The notes: generated by a model from the sequence alone, not told the origin. 31,482 nucleotides of DNA from Andeanibacterium sp036384795 (GCA_036384795.1 DASVLP010000084.1:1-31482), one strand, 5' to 3'; shown: positions 14,244 through 22,323, counted from the first letter of the stretch. Made by a program: numbers and translations.

Positions 14244-15194
14244 ATGAGAGCAGCCCGCGCACTTGCGCTTCCGATCCTCCTCGGCGCCGCCTCCTCGCCG
14301 GCCTTCGGGGAGCTTCCTCCGCCGGTGCGCGCGATGGTCGACGCGGCGATCGCCAGCGGCGACAACGCCAAGATCGAGGCGGTGATCGCGGTCGCCAGGC
14401 AGACCAATCCTGCCGACGCGGCCGAACTCGACGCCCTGCAGGCCGGCTACCGGACGAGCCAGCAACGCCTCGCCGCGCAAAAGGCCGCCGAGAAAGAGAG
14501 ACGAATCCGCTCTGCCGGCGCATTGGACAACTGGACCGGTCACATCCAGCTCGGAACCTCGCGCTCGACCGGCAACACCGACAATCTCGCCTTGTCGCTG
14601 GCGGTCGATCTTGATCGCAAGGGCATCGATTGGGAGCATCAGCTCAAGGCCACCGCCGATTTCCAGCGCAGCAGCGGGGTGACCACCGGCGAGCGCTATT
14701 TCGCATCGTACGAGCCGCGCTACAACTTGAACAAGCGCGCGTTCGCGTACGGGATCGCGCAGTTCGAACGCAATCCGTTCCAGGGTTTCGATGCCCGCTA
14801 TGCGGTGTCGGGCGGTGTCGGCTACCGGGTGTTCGACGCCAAGGATCTCCAGCTATCGGTGAAGGGCGGCCCCGCCTGGCGGCGCACCGACTTCATCGAC
14901 GGTAGCGGCGAAAGCAGCATTGCCGCGCTCGCGGGGTTCGACTTCGGTTGGTCGATCACCGACCGGCTGAAGCTCACCCAGGACGCGAACATGCTGGCCA
15001 ACACCGGCGGCGCGGCATCGGTGATCGTCGATGCCCACAACACCACCGTCAATCTCGAGACCGGGCTGGAGGCGAAAGTCAGCAAGCGGCTCTCGACGCG
15101 GTTTTCCTACACGATCGATTACGACAGCAATCCGCCCGCGGGCGCGGTTTCGACCGATACGCTTTCGCGGGTGACCTTGGTCTACGGCTTCTGA
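14244..15194 (+). CDS. DUF481 (YdiY-like) outer-membrane protein
   Basis: A 316-residue exported protein. A signal peptide at 1-22 (LALPILLGAASSPAFG) leads into an alpha-helical, Ala/Glu-rich stretch to about residue 90. The DUF481 beta-strand domain then begins at NWTGHIQLGTSRSTGNTDN and continues with alternating-residue strands to the terminal VTLVYGF. The final Phe is the usual outer-membrane barrel signal. The function of the family is not established. It lies 17 bases after the permease and 10 before tgt, so it is probably co-transcribed with them. Confidence 0.85.
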   Translation: MRAARALALPILLGAASSPAFGELPPPVRAMVDAAIASGDNAKIEAVIAVARQTNPADAAELDALQAGYRTSQQRLAAQKAAEKERRIRSAGALDNWTGHIQLGTSRSTGNTDNLALSLAVDLDRKGIDWEHQLKATADFQRSSGVTTGERYFASYEPRYNLNKRAFAYGIAQFERNPFQGFDARYAVSGGVGYRVFDAKDLQLSVKGGPAWRRTDFIDGSGESSIAALAGFDFGWSITDRLKLTQDANMLANTGGAASVIVDAHNTTVNLETGLEAKVSKRLSTRFSYTIDYDSNPPAGAVSTDTLSRVTLVYGF

Positions 15195-15204
15195 GCCGCC
15201 CCCG

Positions 15205-16323
15205 ATGAGCCGTTTCGCGTTCACCATTCATGCCGCTGACGGCAAGGCGCGCGCGGGCACGATCCGGATGCGCCGCGGCGAGATCCGCACCCCGGCGTTC
15301 ATGCCGGTCGGCACCGCGGCCAGCGTCAAGGCGATGCGCCCCGAAGACGTGCGCACGACCGGAGCCGACATCATCCTCGGCAACACCTATCACCTGATGC
15401 TGCGCCCGGGCGCGGAGCGCGTCGCGCGGCTGGGCGGATTGCATGCGTTCATGAACTGGCCGCGCCCGATCCTGACCGACAGCGGCGGCTATCAGGTGAT
15501 GAGCCTGTCCGAGCTGCGCAAGATCACCGAGGACGGAGTCCGCTTCAAGAGCCACCTCGATGGCTCGGAGCACATGTTGAGCCCGGAGCGTTCGATGGAG
15601 ATCCAGCGCCTCTTGGGCTCGGACATCGTGATGGCGTTCGACGAATGCCCGCGCGCAGACCAGCCGCGCGACGTGATCGCGCGCTCGATGGAGCTGTCGA
15701 TGCGCTGGGCGAAGCGCAGCCGGGACGCGTTCGATGCCGGCGGGGAGCACGCGACGGGCGCGGCGCTGTTCGGGATCCAGCAGGGCGCGCTCGACGAAGG
15801 TTTGCGCCTCCACAGCGCGCAGGCGCTGACCGAGATCGGTTTCGACGGCTACGCCGTCGGCGGGCTCGCGGTGGGCGAAGGGCAGGAGGCGATGTTCCGC
15901 ACGCTGGATTTCGCGCCGGGGCAGCTTCCCGCCGACAAGCCGCGCTATCTGATGGGTGTCGGCAAGCCCGACGACCTGGTCGGCGCGGTCGAGCGGGGGA
16001 TCGACATGTTCGATTGCGTGCTGCCGACCCGCTCGGGCCGCAACGGCCAGGCATTCACTTGGTACGGCCCGCTCAACTTGCGCAACGCGCGCTTCGCCGA
16101 GGATAGCGAGCCGCTCGATCCGCGCTGCACCTGCGCGACCTGCGCTGACTACAGCCGCGCTTATCTTCACCACCTGGTCAAAGCCGGCGAGATTCTTGGC
16201 GCGATGCTGCTCACCACGCACAACCTCAGCTTCTATCAGCAACTGATGCAAGCGATGCGTGAGGCGATCTCCGAAAAGCGGTTCGCGGCATTCGCGGCGG
16301 ATTTTCGGCGAGAGTATTTTTGA
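15205..16323 (+). CDS. tgt: tRNA-guanine transglycosylase
   Basis: Tgt exchanges guanine-34 of Asp, Asn, His and Tyr tRNAs for preQ1. The 372-residue protein has the family start with TPAFMPVGTAASVKA and ILGNTYHLMLRPG, and a substrate-binding Asp at residue 92 in LTDSGGYQVMSL. GGLAVGEG and the nucleophile region DCVLPTRSGRNGQAFT come later, and the zinc site is formed by C-T-C-A-T-C-A and the His of YLHHL. A length close to 375 is standard. It is the last gene of a plus-strand run that also holds queA, and is followed by a bidirectional terminator facing rpsD. Confidence 0.97.
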   Translation: MSRFAFTIHAADGKARAGTIRMRRGEIRTPAFMPVGTAASVKAMRPEDVRTTGADIILGNTYHLMLRPGAERVARLGGLHAFMNWPRPILTDSGGYQVMSLSELRKITEDGVRFKSHLDGSEHMLSPERSMEIQRLLGSDIVMAFDECPRADQPRDVIARSMELSMRWAKRSRDAFDAGGEHATGAALFGIQQGALDEGLRLHSAQALTEIGFDGYAVGGLAVGEGQEAMFRTLDFAPGQLPADKPRYLMGVGKPDDLVGAVERGIDMFDCVLPTRSGRNGQAFTWYGPLNLRNARFAEDSEPLDPRCTCATCADYSRAYLHHLVKAGEILGAMLLTTHNLSFYQQLMQAMREAISEKRFAAFAADFRREYF

Positions 16324-16365
16324 TCCACGCGAAAGCCGGCTCCGTTCGGAGTCGCCTTTGCGCAA

Positions 16366-16398
16366 ACAAAAAGGCGGCCCCTAAGGACCGCCTTTTCG
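16366..16398. terminator. Bidirectional intrinsic terminator between tgt and rpsD
   Basis: AAAAAGGCGG, a short centre (CCCCTAAGGA) and CCGCCTTTTCG form a 7-bp GC stem with an A-run on the left and a T-run on the right. It can therefore end transcripts from both strands, which fits the convergent tgt and rpsD. Confidence 0.85.
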
Positions 16399-16420
16399 TG
16401 TTTCATGAATGACTATCGGA

Positions 16421-17035
16421 TCAGCGCGAGTAGAACTCGACGACCAGGTTCGGTTCCATCGTCACCGGGTAGGGCACCTCGTCCAGCGTCGGCACGCGCG
16501 TGAAAGTGATCTTGTCGTTGCCGTCGGGCGCAACGTAATCGGGGATGTCGCGCTCGGGCAGGCTCTGCGCTTCGATCACCAGCGCCATTTCCTTGGCCTT
16601 GGGGCCGAGGCTGACGACGTCGCCGGCGTTGACGCGGCGGCTGGCGACGTTGCACTTCACGCCGTTGACCCGCAAGTGCCCGTGGCTGACCAGCTGGCGC
16701 GCCGCGAAGATCGTCGGCGCGAACTTGGCGCGATAGACCACCATGTCGAGCCGCTGCTCGAGCAGGCCGATCAGGTTCTGGCCGGTGTCGCCCTTCATCC
16801 GCGCGGCTTCCTGGTAGGTGCGCTTGAACTGCTTCTCGGTGACGTCGCCGTAGTAGCCCTTCAGCTTCTGCTTGGCGCGCAGCTGGATGCCGAAATCCGA
16901 CAACTTGCCCTTGCGGCGCTGGCCGTGCTGTCCGGGGCCGTAGGAACGGCGGTTCACCGGGCTGTGCGGACGGCCCCAGATGTTTTCGCCCATGCGGCGG
17001 TCGAGTTTGTGCTTGGCGCTCTTGCGCTTCGACAT
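16421..17035 (-). CDS. rpsD: 30S ribosomal protein S4
   Basis: S4 nucleates 30S assembly by binding the 5' domain of 16S rRNA. The 204-residue protein shows the alphaproteobacterial form: MSKRKSAKHKLDRRMGENIWGR, YGPGQHGQRRKGKLSDFG, LRAKQKLKGYYGD, and an S4 RNA-binding domain at about 94-160 with RLDMVVYRAKF and ARQLVSHGHLRVNG. I start at ATG 17035, which has GGAGAC just upstream. An ORF extension to 17059 exists but lacks family support. The gene stands alone, with a long leader holding two perfect hairpins. Confidence 0.97.
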   Translation of the reverse strand: MSKRKSAKHKLDRRMGENIWGRPHSPVNRRSYGPGQHGQRRKGKLSDFGIQLRAKQKLKGYYGDVTEKQFKRTYQEAARMKGDTGQNLIGLLEQRLDMVVYRAKFAPTIFAARQLVSHGHLRVNGVKCNVASRRVNAGDVVSLGPKAKEMALVIEAQSLPERDIPDYVAPDGNDKITFTRVPTLDEVPYPVTMEPNLVVEFYSR

Positions 17036-17095
17036 GATGTCGTCTCCAATTCGCTGCACCCCCCGGGCGGCGGCGCTTCAACCCGGAATCGCACC

Positions 17096-17172
17096 GCCAG
17101 GCCCGATGCCTGGCGCGGCCACCGCTTCACCGGGGTGCGGAGCCAATGGGAAATGTCCGCCGAACCGGCGGA
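17096..17172 (-). promoter_or_regulatory. Structured leader of rpsD: two perfect hairpins
   Basis: In the minus-strand leader TCCGCCG-GTT-CGGCGGA (17172-17156) and GCCAGGC-ATCGG-GCCTGGC (17114-17096) are each perfect 7-bp stems. They lie between a weak promoter candidate and the S4 start. S4 regulates its own synthesis in several bacteria, so a protein-binding leader is plausible but not shown. Confidence 0.35.
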
Positions 17173-17188
17173 GCCCAAGTGAGCGGCG

Positions 17189-17217
17189 CCAATGGCGGTT
17201 GCCGCGCCGAAAGTCAA
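17189..17217 (-). promoter_or_regulatory. Possible rpsD promoter
   Basis: TTGACT (17217-17212) with a 17-base spacer and CATTGG (17194-17189) would give a leader of about 150 bases before rpsD. The -35 is good and the -10 is weak. Confidence 0.35.
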
Positions 17218-17233
17218 TCGCCGTGAACCGGAA

Positions 17234-17545
17234 TCACAGCCCGATCGGATTGTTCGTGCGCTGCACGCCCGTGTTTTCCTGCCGGCCGAGATCGTTGATG
17301 CTCTTCTGCGTATTGCGGGACAGCTCGTCCCATTCGGCGCGCGTGTGGCAGACGCGGTTGACGCGGGTTCGCGAGCCGGTTTCCTGATTGGTATGGCAGA
17401 TGACCTTGTTCGGGTCGTTCCTGTCGCTCTTGGGTTTATGATCCGAAGCCGCAGGCCTGCTGTCGTCGCTTTTGTTCGGGCCGGCTGCGCCGGCCGCCGC
17501 GGCCGATGCCAGAACCATCAATGCGAGCAGGCAAGTCTTCTTCAT
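17234..17545 (-). CDS. Small secreted protein of unknown function
   Basis: A 103-residue exported protein that I do not recognise by function. The start ATG 17545 has a clear GGAGG six bases upstream; a GTG two codons earlier is possible. A signal peptide covers about residues 1-21 (MKKTCLLALMVLASAAAAGA). The mature part begins with a charged Ser/Asp/Lys-rich stretch and then has one compact motif, VICHTNQETGSRTRVNRVCHTRAEW, with two cysteines likely to form a disulfide in the periplasm. A strong promoter lies ahead of it. Similar small proteins with this Cys-GSR-Cys-EW pattern are, to my recollection, common in sphingomonads. It lies between rpsD and trmJ. Confidence 0.75.
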   Translation of the reverse strand: MKKTCLLALMVLASAAAAGAAGPNKSDDSRPAASDHKPKSDRNDPNKVICHTNQETGSRTRVNRVCHTRAEWDELSRNTQKSINDLGRQENTGVQRTNNPIGL

Positions 17546-17596
17546 CGTCACCCTCCGTAACCCGTGCGCTTCGCCCCCTGTTGCGAGGGATCGCCG

Positions 17597-17624
17597 ATAT
17601 TAATCGCATCCGGCCGGGCGTCAA
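17597..17624 (-). promoter_or_regulatory. Promoter of the small secreted protein gene
   Basis: TTGACG (17624-17619), 16 bases and TAATAT (17602-17597) is one of the best promoter matches in the window. The -35 box overlaps the trmJ stop codon. It lies about 50 bases ahead of the small secreted protein's ATG. Confidence 0.65.
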
Positions 17625-18346
17625 ACCGGCCCGCGCCGTGCCAGCGCGCTCAGCACCCCCCGCAACGTGCGCACCTCGAGGTGATTCCAGCCCGGCTTGG
17701 TGAGCACGTTGCGCAATGTCAGGCGGGTCGCCTGCGCGCGTGACTCGGGCCGGAAATAGCCGTTCGGTTCCAGCAGCTCCTCGAAATGGGCGATCAGGCC
17801 TTCAAGCTCCGCCTGCGGCGCCGGCGGGAGCAGCTCCTCCAGCGGCGGCATCGCCAGCTGGCGATGCTTCGACCATTCGTACGCGCACAGGATCACCGCC
17901 TGCGCGAGATTGAGCGATCCGAACGAGGGGTTGACCGGCACGGTGACGATCGCGCGGGCAAGGGCGACGTCGGCGGTCTCGAGGCCGGAGCGCTCGGCCC
18001 CGAACAGGATTGCACTGCGGCCCGGTTGCGTGGCGACCTCGCGCGCGGCCTGCTCGGGCGTGAGCACCGGCTTGGTCACGCCGCGCTTGCGCACCGTGGT
18101 GGCATAGACGTGCGCGCAGTCGGCCACCGCGTCGGCCGCGGTTTCGAACACCCGCGCCTGCTCCAGCACGAGATCGGCGCCCGAAGCGGCCGGTCCGGCG
18201 CTCGGATTCGGCCAGCCGTCGCGGGGGCTGACCAGCCGCATCTCGGTGAGCCCGAAATTGAGCATCGCCCGCGCAGCCTTGCCGATATTCTCGCCCAGCT
18301 GCGGGCGGACGAGCACGATCGCCGGCGGGCTAGCTTGCTCCGACAT
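17621..18346 (-). CDS. trmJ: TrmJ-type tRNA 2'-O-methyltransferase (SpoU/SPOUT family)
   Basis: A 241-residue SPOUT methyltransferase of the TrmH/TrmJ group that 2'-O-methylates ribose at position 32 of tRNAs. Motif 1 is PAIVLVRPQLGENIGKAARAMLNFG; the SAM-binding trefoil knot is formed by ILFGAERSGLE and VTVPVNPSFGSLNLAQAVIL. A C-terminal extension of about 80 residues matches TrmJ and not the shorter TrmL. The start ATG 18346 overlaps the nrdR 3' end by 17 bases, and the frame upstream of it has no family similarity. Exact substrate (C32/U32) is inferred from the family. Confidence 0.88.
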   Translation of the reverse strand: MSEQASPPAIVLVRPQLGENIGKAARAMLNFGLTEMRLVSPRDGWPNPSAGPAASGADLVLEQARVFETAADAVADCAHVYATTVRKRGVTKPVLTPEQAAREVATQPGRSAILFGAERSGLETADVALARAIVTVPVNPSFGSLNLAQAVILCAYEWSKHRQLAMPPLEELLPPAPQAELEGLIAHFEELLEPNGYFRPESRAQATRLTLRNVLTKPGWNHLEVRTLRGVLSALARRGPV

Positions 18347-18791
18347 CGCGCACGCTGCTGGCGAATTCCTCGAAGTCGCGCGCCTCGGAGAAATCGCGAT
18401 AGACCGAGGCGAAGCGGATGTAGGCAACGCTGTCGAGCTGGCGCAGCCCGTCCATCACCATCTCGCCGATCCGCGACGAGGGGATTTCGGAATCCCCGAG
18501 CGTCTCGATCTGCCGCTGGATGCCAGAGACGAGCTGGTCGAGCCGTTCCTGGGCGATCGCCCGCTTGCGGCAGGCGAGGGCGACCGACTGCTCGATCTTC
18601 GCCCGGTCGAATGGCTCACGATTGCTGCCGCTCTTGATCACGGTGATCTCGCGCAATTGCACCCGTTCGAAAGTGGTGAAGCGCGCGCCGCAGCTTTCGC
18701 ACTGGCGGCGGCGCCGGATCGCGGTGTTGTCTTCGGTGGGCCGGGAATCTTTGACCTGGGAATCGTCGTGGGCGCAGTACGGACAGCGCAT
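18330..18791 (-). CDS. nrdR: Transcriptional repressor NrdR
   Basis: NrdR is an ATP/dATP-sensing repressor of ribonucleotide reductase genes that binds NrdR boxes. The 153-residue protein has the zinc ribbon with C3, C6, C31 and C34 (MRCPYC ... QCESCGARFTTFE), then an ATP-cone domain from about residue 49 (VIKSGSNREPFDRAKIEQSVALACRKR) to the SVYRDF segment. It follows the small membrane protein gene by six bases and overlaps trmJ, in a rpiB-glyA-x-nrdR-trmJ series. The target nrd genes are not in the window. Confidence 0.96.
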   Translation of the reverse strand: MRCPYCAHDDSQVKDSRPTEDNTAIRRRRQCESCGARFTTFERVQLREITVIKSGSNREPFDRAKIEQSVALACRKRAIAQERLDQLVSGIQRQIETLGDSEIPSSRIGEMVMDGLRQLDSVAYIRFASVYRDFSEARDFEEFASSVRDVGAS

Positions 18792-18797
18792 CGCGCC

Positions 18798-19010
18798 CTA
18801 CTTGTTCCGCTGCCACAGCATGAAGGCTGCGCCGGCGATCAGGCCGAGCGGCCAGGTGACCACCGGCAGCACCGCTCCGGCGACCGCGCCGACCGCGGCT
18901 CCGGTGAGCACCTGCTTGCTGCCGGGATGGCCGAAGCCTTCCTTGGCCATCTCCTTCACGTCCGCGCCGATGTTCTCGAACAGATCGCCGCCTTCGTCCG
19001 GTTCGGGCAT
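18798..19010 (-). CDS. Small membrane protein between glyA and nrdR
   Basis: A 70-residue protein of unknown function. The N-terminal 30 residues are charged (MPEPDEGGDLFENIGADVKEMAKEGF), followed by two short Gly/Ala-rich hydrophobic segments (about 35-48 and 52-66) and a basic end (WQRNK). It is tightly packed, with three bases to glyA and six to nrdR. That packing, and the absence of a better ORF, supports it as a real gene co-expressed with them. Confidence 0.7.
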   Translation of the reverse strand: MPEPDEGGDLFENIGADVKEMAKEGFGHPGSKQVLTGAAVGAVAGAVLPVVTWPLGLIAGAAFMLWQRNK

Positions 19011-19013
19011 GGC

Positions 19014-20327
19014 TTATCTCCCTGGATAGACCGGGAAAGCCTCGCACAGCTCGGTCACCCGGCGGCGCACGCTTTCCTCGACTTGCGCATCGCCGTCATC
19101 GCCGTTCTTCCGCAGGCCTTCAACCACTTCGGCGATCAATTGGCCGACCTTGCGGAATTCGCCCGGGCCGAACCCGCGGGTGGTGCCCGCCGGCGTCCCC
19201 AGCCGCACGCCCGAGGTGACGAACGGAGAGCGCTGGTCGAACGGGATCGCGTTCTTGTTGCAGGTCAGCCAGGCGCGATCGAGGCCTTTCTCGGCCGCCT
19301 TGCCGGTAACGTCCTTGGCGGTGAGGTCGACCAGCATCAGGTGATTGTCGGTTCCGCCGGAGACGATCGCCAGGCCGTTTTCTTCAAGGCTTGCCGCGAG
19401 CGCTTTCGCGTTCTCGACGATCTGATGGGCATAAGTGCGAAACTGGGGTCGCAGAGCCTCGTGGAACGCGACCGCCTTGGCCGCGATCACGTGCACCAGC
19501 GGGCCGCCCTGCATGCCCGGGAACACCGCCATGTTGAATTTCTTGGCCAGTTCCTCGTCGTTGGTGAGGATGATGCCGGAGCGGGGCCCCCGCAGGCTCT
19601 TGTGCGTGGTCGAGGTGACCACGTGCGCATGCGGGAACGGGTTGGGGTGCGCGCCGCCGGCTACCAGGCCGGAGAAATGCGACATGTCGACCAGCAGATA
19701 GGCACCCACTTCGTCCGCGATCTCGCGGAAGCGGGCGAAGTCCCAGTGGCGCGGATAGGCGGTGGCGCCGGCGATGATCAGCTTGGGCTTGTTCTCACGG
19801 GCCAGGCGCGCGATCTCGTCCATGTCGAGCCGCTGGTCGTCCTGCCGCACGCCGTAAGGCACGACGTTGAACCACTTGCCCGACAGGTTGACCGGCGAGC
19901 CGTGGGTGAGGTGTCCGCCGGCGGCAAGGCTCAGGCCCATGAACGTGTCGCCCGGGTTCAGCAGCGCGAGGAACACCGCCTGGTTCATCTGGCTGCCGCT
20001 GTTGGGCTGGACGTTCGCGAACTGGCAACCGAACAGCTTCTTCGCCCGCTCGATCGCCAGGTTCTCGACGATGTCAGCGTATTCGCAGCCGCCGTAATAG
20101 CGCTTTCCCGGATAGCCTTCCGCATACTTGTTGGTGAACACGCTGCCGGTCGCCTCGAGCACCGCTGGGCTGGCGATGTTCTCGCTCGCGATCAGCTCGA
20201 TCTTGTGGCGCTGGCGGCCGAGCTCCTGCCGGATCGCCGCGAAGACCTCGGGGTCGGCGTCTTCCAGCGTATCATGCCAGAAGTGCTGCAGGTGATCGGG
20301 CATGCCGGCTGCAGGCGAACTGCTCAT
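19014..20327 (-). CDS. glyA: Serine hydroxymethyltransferase
   Basis: A PLP enzyme that converts serine and tetrahydrofolate to glycine and methylene-tetrahydrofolate, the main one-carbon source for purine and thymidine synthesis. The 437-residue protein has IELIASENIASPAVLEA, GYPGKRYYGGCEYAD and NVQPNSGSQMNQAVF. The PLP-binding Lys is in VVTSTTHKSLRGPRSG, and PFVTSGVRLGTPAGTTRGF comes near the end. Its ATG (20327) overlaps the rpiB stop as ATGA, so the two are coupled. It uses serine made through SerB and supplies glycine to the purine pathway of PurL. Confidence 0.97.
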   Translation of the reverse strand: MSSSPAAGMPDHLQHFWHDTLEDADPEVFAAIRQELGRQRHKIELIASENIASPAVLEATGSVFTNKYAEGYPGKRYYGGCEYADIVENLAIERAKKLFGCQFANVQPNSGSQMNQAVFLALLNPGDTFMGLSLAAGGHLTHGSPVNLSGKWFNVVPYGVRQDDQRLDMDEIARLARENKPKLIIAGATAYPRHWDFARFREIADEVGAYLLVDMSHFSGLVAGGAHPNPFPHAHVVTSTTHKSLRGPRSGIILTNDEELAKKFNMAVFPGMQGGPLVHVIAAKAVAFHEALRPQFRTYAHQIVENAKALAASLEENGLAIVSGGTDNHLMLVDLTAKDVTGKAAEKGLDRAWLTCNKNAIPFDQRSPFVTSGVRLGTPAGTTRGFGPGEFRKVGQLIAEVVEGLRKNGDDGDAQVEESVRRRVTELCEAFPVYPGR

Positions 20328-20773
20328 TTGACGGGTTCCTGCGGAGGGTTGGACAGCTTGTCGACGCGCCGCTGGTGGCGGTCGCCGGAAAATTCCGTGC
20401 CGAGGAACGCCTCGATGCACGCTTTGGCCATGTCCGGGCCGATCAGCCGTGCGCCGAGCGCGATCGCGTTGGCATCGTTGTGCGAGCGGGCGAGGCCGGC
20501 CGAGAGCGGCTCGGACACCGATGCGCAGCGCACGCGCGGGTTGCGGTTGACGGCGATCGAGATGCCGATGCCCGAGCCGCACAGCGCGATCCCGCGCTCG
20601 ACGGAGCCGGAGGCAATGGCCTCGCCCAGCGCATAGCCGAAATCGGGATAATCGACCGAGGCGGGCCCGTCGGTGCCGAGGTCGGTCACTTCGTGGCCCT
20701 GCTCGCGCAGCCACTCGGCAAGCTCGGCCTTCAGCGAAAAGGCCGCATGGTCCGAGGCGATGGCGATGTGCAT
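20324..20773 (-). CDS. rpiB: Ribose-5-phosphate isomerase B
   Basis: It interconverts ribulose-5-phosphate and ribose-5-phosphate, linking the pentose phosphate path to nucleotide synthesis. The 149-residue protein begins MHIAIASDHAAF (D8, H9), has the catalytic Cys65 in GIALCGSGIGISIAVNR and the SHNDANAIALGARL segment with H98. I start at ATG 20773. Upstream codons to 20809 stay open but carry no family residues. It is coupled to glyA. Confidence 0.95.
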   Translation of the reverse strand: MHIAIASDHAAFSLKAELAEWLREQGHEVTDLGTDGPASVDYPDFGYALGEAIASGSVERGIALCGSGIGISIAVNRNPRVRCASVSEPLSAGLARSHNDANAIALGARLIGPDMAKACIEAFLGTEFSGDRHQRRVDKLSNPPQEPVK

Positions 20774-20879
20774 GCGGCGCACATAGGCAGTTGCCCTGCG
20801 CCGCGCCACCGCAAAAGCGCTTTGTCCCCCGCGAGGTGAGCTATAGGCTCGCGGATCGCCTCGAAACAGGATGCAGCCA

Positions 20880-21884
20880 ATGGAATACCGCTACCTCGGG
20901 CGCAGCGCGCTGAAGGTTTCGCCGCTTTGCCTGGGCACGATGATGTTCGGCGGCGCGACCGACGAGCCGACCGCGAAACGGATCCTCGACACAGCGCGCG
21001 GGCAGGGGATCAACTTTCTCGACGCGGCTGATCTCTACAACGGCGGCGCAACCGAGGAAGTCGTCGGCCGTTCGATCCGCCAGAACCGCCATCACTGGGT
21101 GGTCGCCACCAAGTTCGGCTACAACATGAGCGGCGAACCCAACGAAGGCGGACAATCGCGAAAGTGGATATTCCAGGACGTCGAGGACAGCTTGCGCCGG
21201 CTCGGCACCGACTTCATCGACGTGCTGTACTTCCATCGCTCGGACAACGCGGCGCCGTTCGAGGAGCCGCTGCGCGCTATCAAGGACCTGATGGCGCAAG
21301 GCAAAGTGCGCTATTATGGCGTCTCGAACTTCAAGGCCTGGCGCATCGTGGAAGTCTGCAGGATTGCCGATGCGCTGGGAATGGACCGGCCGGTCGTCAG
21401 CCAGCCGCTCTACAACATCGTCGACCGCTTGGCCGAGGTCGAGCAGCTTCCCGCCGCCCGGCACTGCGGAATCGGCGTCGCGCCGTACAGCCCGCTTGCC
21501 CGCGGGGTGCTGTCCGGCAAATACGATCCGGGCGCGGCGCCGCCCCCGGATTCGCGGGCCGGGCGGAACGATACCCGGATCCTGCAAACCGAGTGGCGGC
21601 CGGAGTCGCTCGATATCGCCCGCAAGGTCGCCGCGCGCGCGGCCGACAAAGGCGTCTCGACCGTCGCGTTCGCGATCGCATGGGTATTGCATAACCGCGC
21701 GGTCAGTTCGGCGATCGTGGGCCCGCGAACCGAACAGCAATGGGACGCCTACTTGCCCGCCCTCGACGCGCAGATCGACGCGGAGGATGAAGCCTTCATC
21801 GACGCGCTGGTCCCGCCCGGCCATGCTTCGACGCCGGGCTACACCGACCCGATGTATCCGATCGAAGGCCGCCCGACGCGATGA
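20880..21884 (+). CDS. Aldo/keto reductase
   Basis: A 334-residue NADPH-dependent oxidoreductase of the aldo/keto reductase superfamily with a TIM-barrel fold. The catalytic tetrad can be placed as Asp and Tyr in NFLDAADLYNGG, Lys in VVATKFGY and His in VLYFHRSD. The C-terminal cofactor region includes AIVGPRTEQQWDA. It belongs to the YghZ/YajO-like class; the substrate is unknown. I choose ATG 20880 because AGGA lies eight bases upstream; ATG 20871 is the alternative. It overlaps the following NTF2-like gene as ATGA, so the two are co-translated. Confidence 0.9.
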   Translation: MEYRYLGRSALKVSPLCLGTMMFGGATDEPTAKRILDTARGQGINFLDAADLYNGGATEEVVGRSIRQNRHHWVVATKFGYNMSGEPNEGGQSRKWIFQDVEDSLRRLGTDFIDVLYFHRSDNAAPFEEPLRAIKDLMAQGKVRYYGVSNFKAWRIVEVCRIADALGMDRPVVSQPLYNIVDRLAEVEQLPAARHCGIGVAPYSPLARGVLSGKYDPGAAPPPDSRAGRNDTRILQTEWRPESLDIARKVAARAADKGVSTVAFAIAWVLHNRAVSSAIVGPRTEQQWDAYLPALDAQIDAEDEAFIDALVPPGHASTPGYTDPMYPIEGRPTR

Positions 21885-22291
21885 CCGAAGCGGATTATCA
21901 TCGCTATGTCGCAGCGTTCAACGCGCGCGATTACGCTGCTTTGGAAAGCTTTTTCGCGGACGACTTCGCGCTGGAAAACGCCGCCTTTCGGGTGGAGGGG
22001 AAGCCCGCTTTCCGTGCGTTCTACGCCTTCTTCCACGAGTATTGCCGCGAGGAAGTGATCTTCAAGGAGTTCTTTCCGGGCAAAACCGGGTTTGTCTCGA
22101 ACGCGGTGATCCGCTTCACCGGGCTCAAGGAGCTGTCGCAGGAAGTGCTCGACGCGAACGGCTATCCCGGCATGACGCCGGTGCCGGTGGGCGTCTCGGT
22201 CGATGTGGAGTTCTACATTCATTACCTGCTCGATGACGAAGGCTTGATCCGCCATATCAAAGGCGCGGTATGGGTGCCGGAACCGCGATAA
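21881..22291 (+). CDS. NTF2-like (SnoaL-type) protein
   Basis: A 136-residue single-domain protein with the cone-shaped NTF2-like fold pattern: an N-terminal helix pair (YHRYVAAFNARDYAALESFFADDF), then FRVEGKPAFRAFYAFFHEYC and a string of beta strands ending DDEGLIRHIKGAVWVPEP. Members bind small hydrophobic ligands or act as isomerases or hydrolases, but no catalytic residue set is certain here. Coupling to the aldo/keto reductase (ATGA overlap) suggests that both act on the same compound. Convergent with the quinohaemoprotein gene. Confidence 0.75.
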   Translation: MTEADYHRYVAAFNARDYAALESFFADDFALENAAFRVEGKPAFRAFYAFFHEYCREEVIFKEFFPGKTGFVSNAVIRFTGLKELSQEVLDANGYPGMTPVPVGVSVDVEFYIHYLLDDEGLIRHIKGAVWVPEPR

Positions 22292-22323
22292 TGCCGCCCC
22301 GGCACTGGCGCCTTTTTTGAAGC

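Noticed and set aside
18246..20636. Open frame of 796 codons antisense to nrdR, glyA and rpiB
   Set aside because: Shadow of three firmly identified genes; no start context and no domain.
20819..20847. CTTTGT ... TATAGG as a promoter for the aldo/keto reductase gene
   Set aside because: The -10 is fair, but the -35 is poor and the spacing (16) is only acceptable. Too weak to list as a feature.
22292..22323. TGCCG-CCC-CGGCA hairpin and a T6 run after the NTF2-like gene as a terminator
   Set aside because: The stem has only five base pairs and the T-run starts about eight bases beyond it, so it does not form a proper intrinsic terminator.
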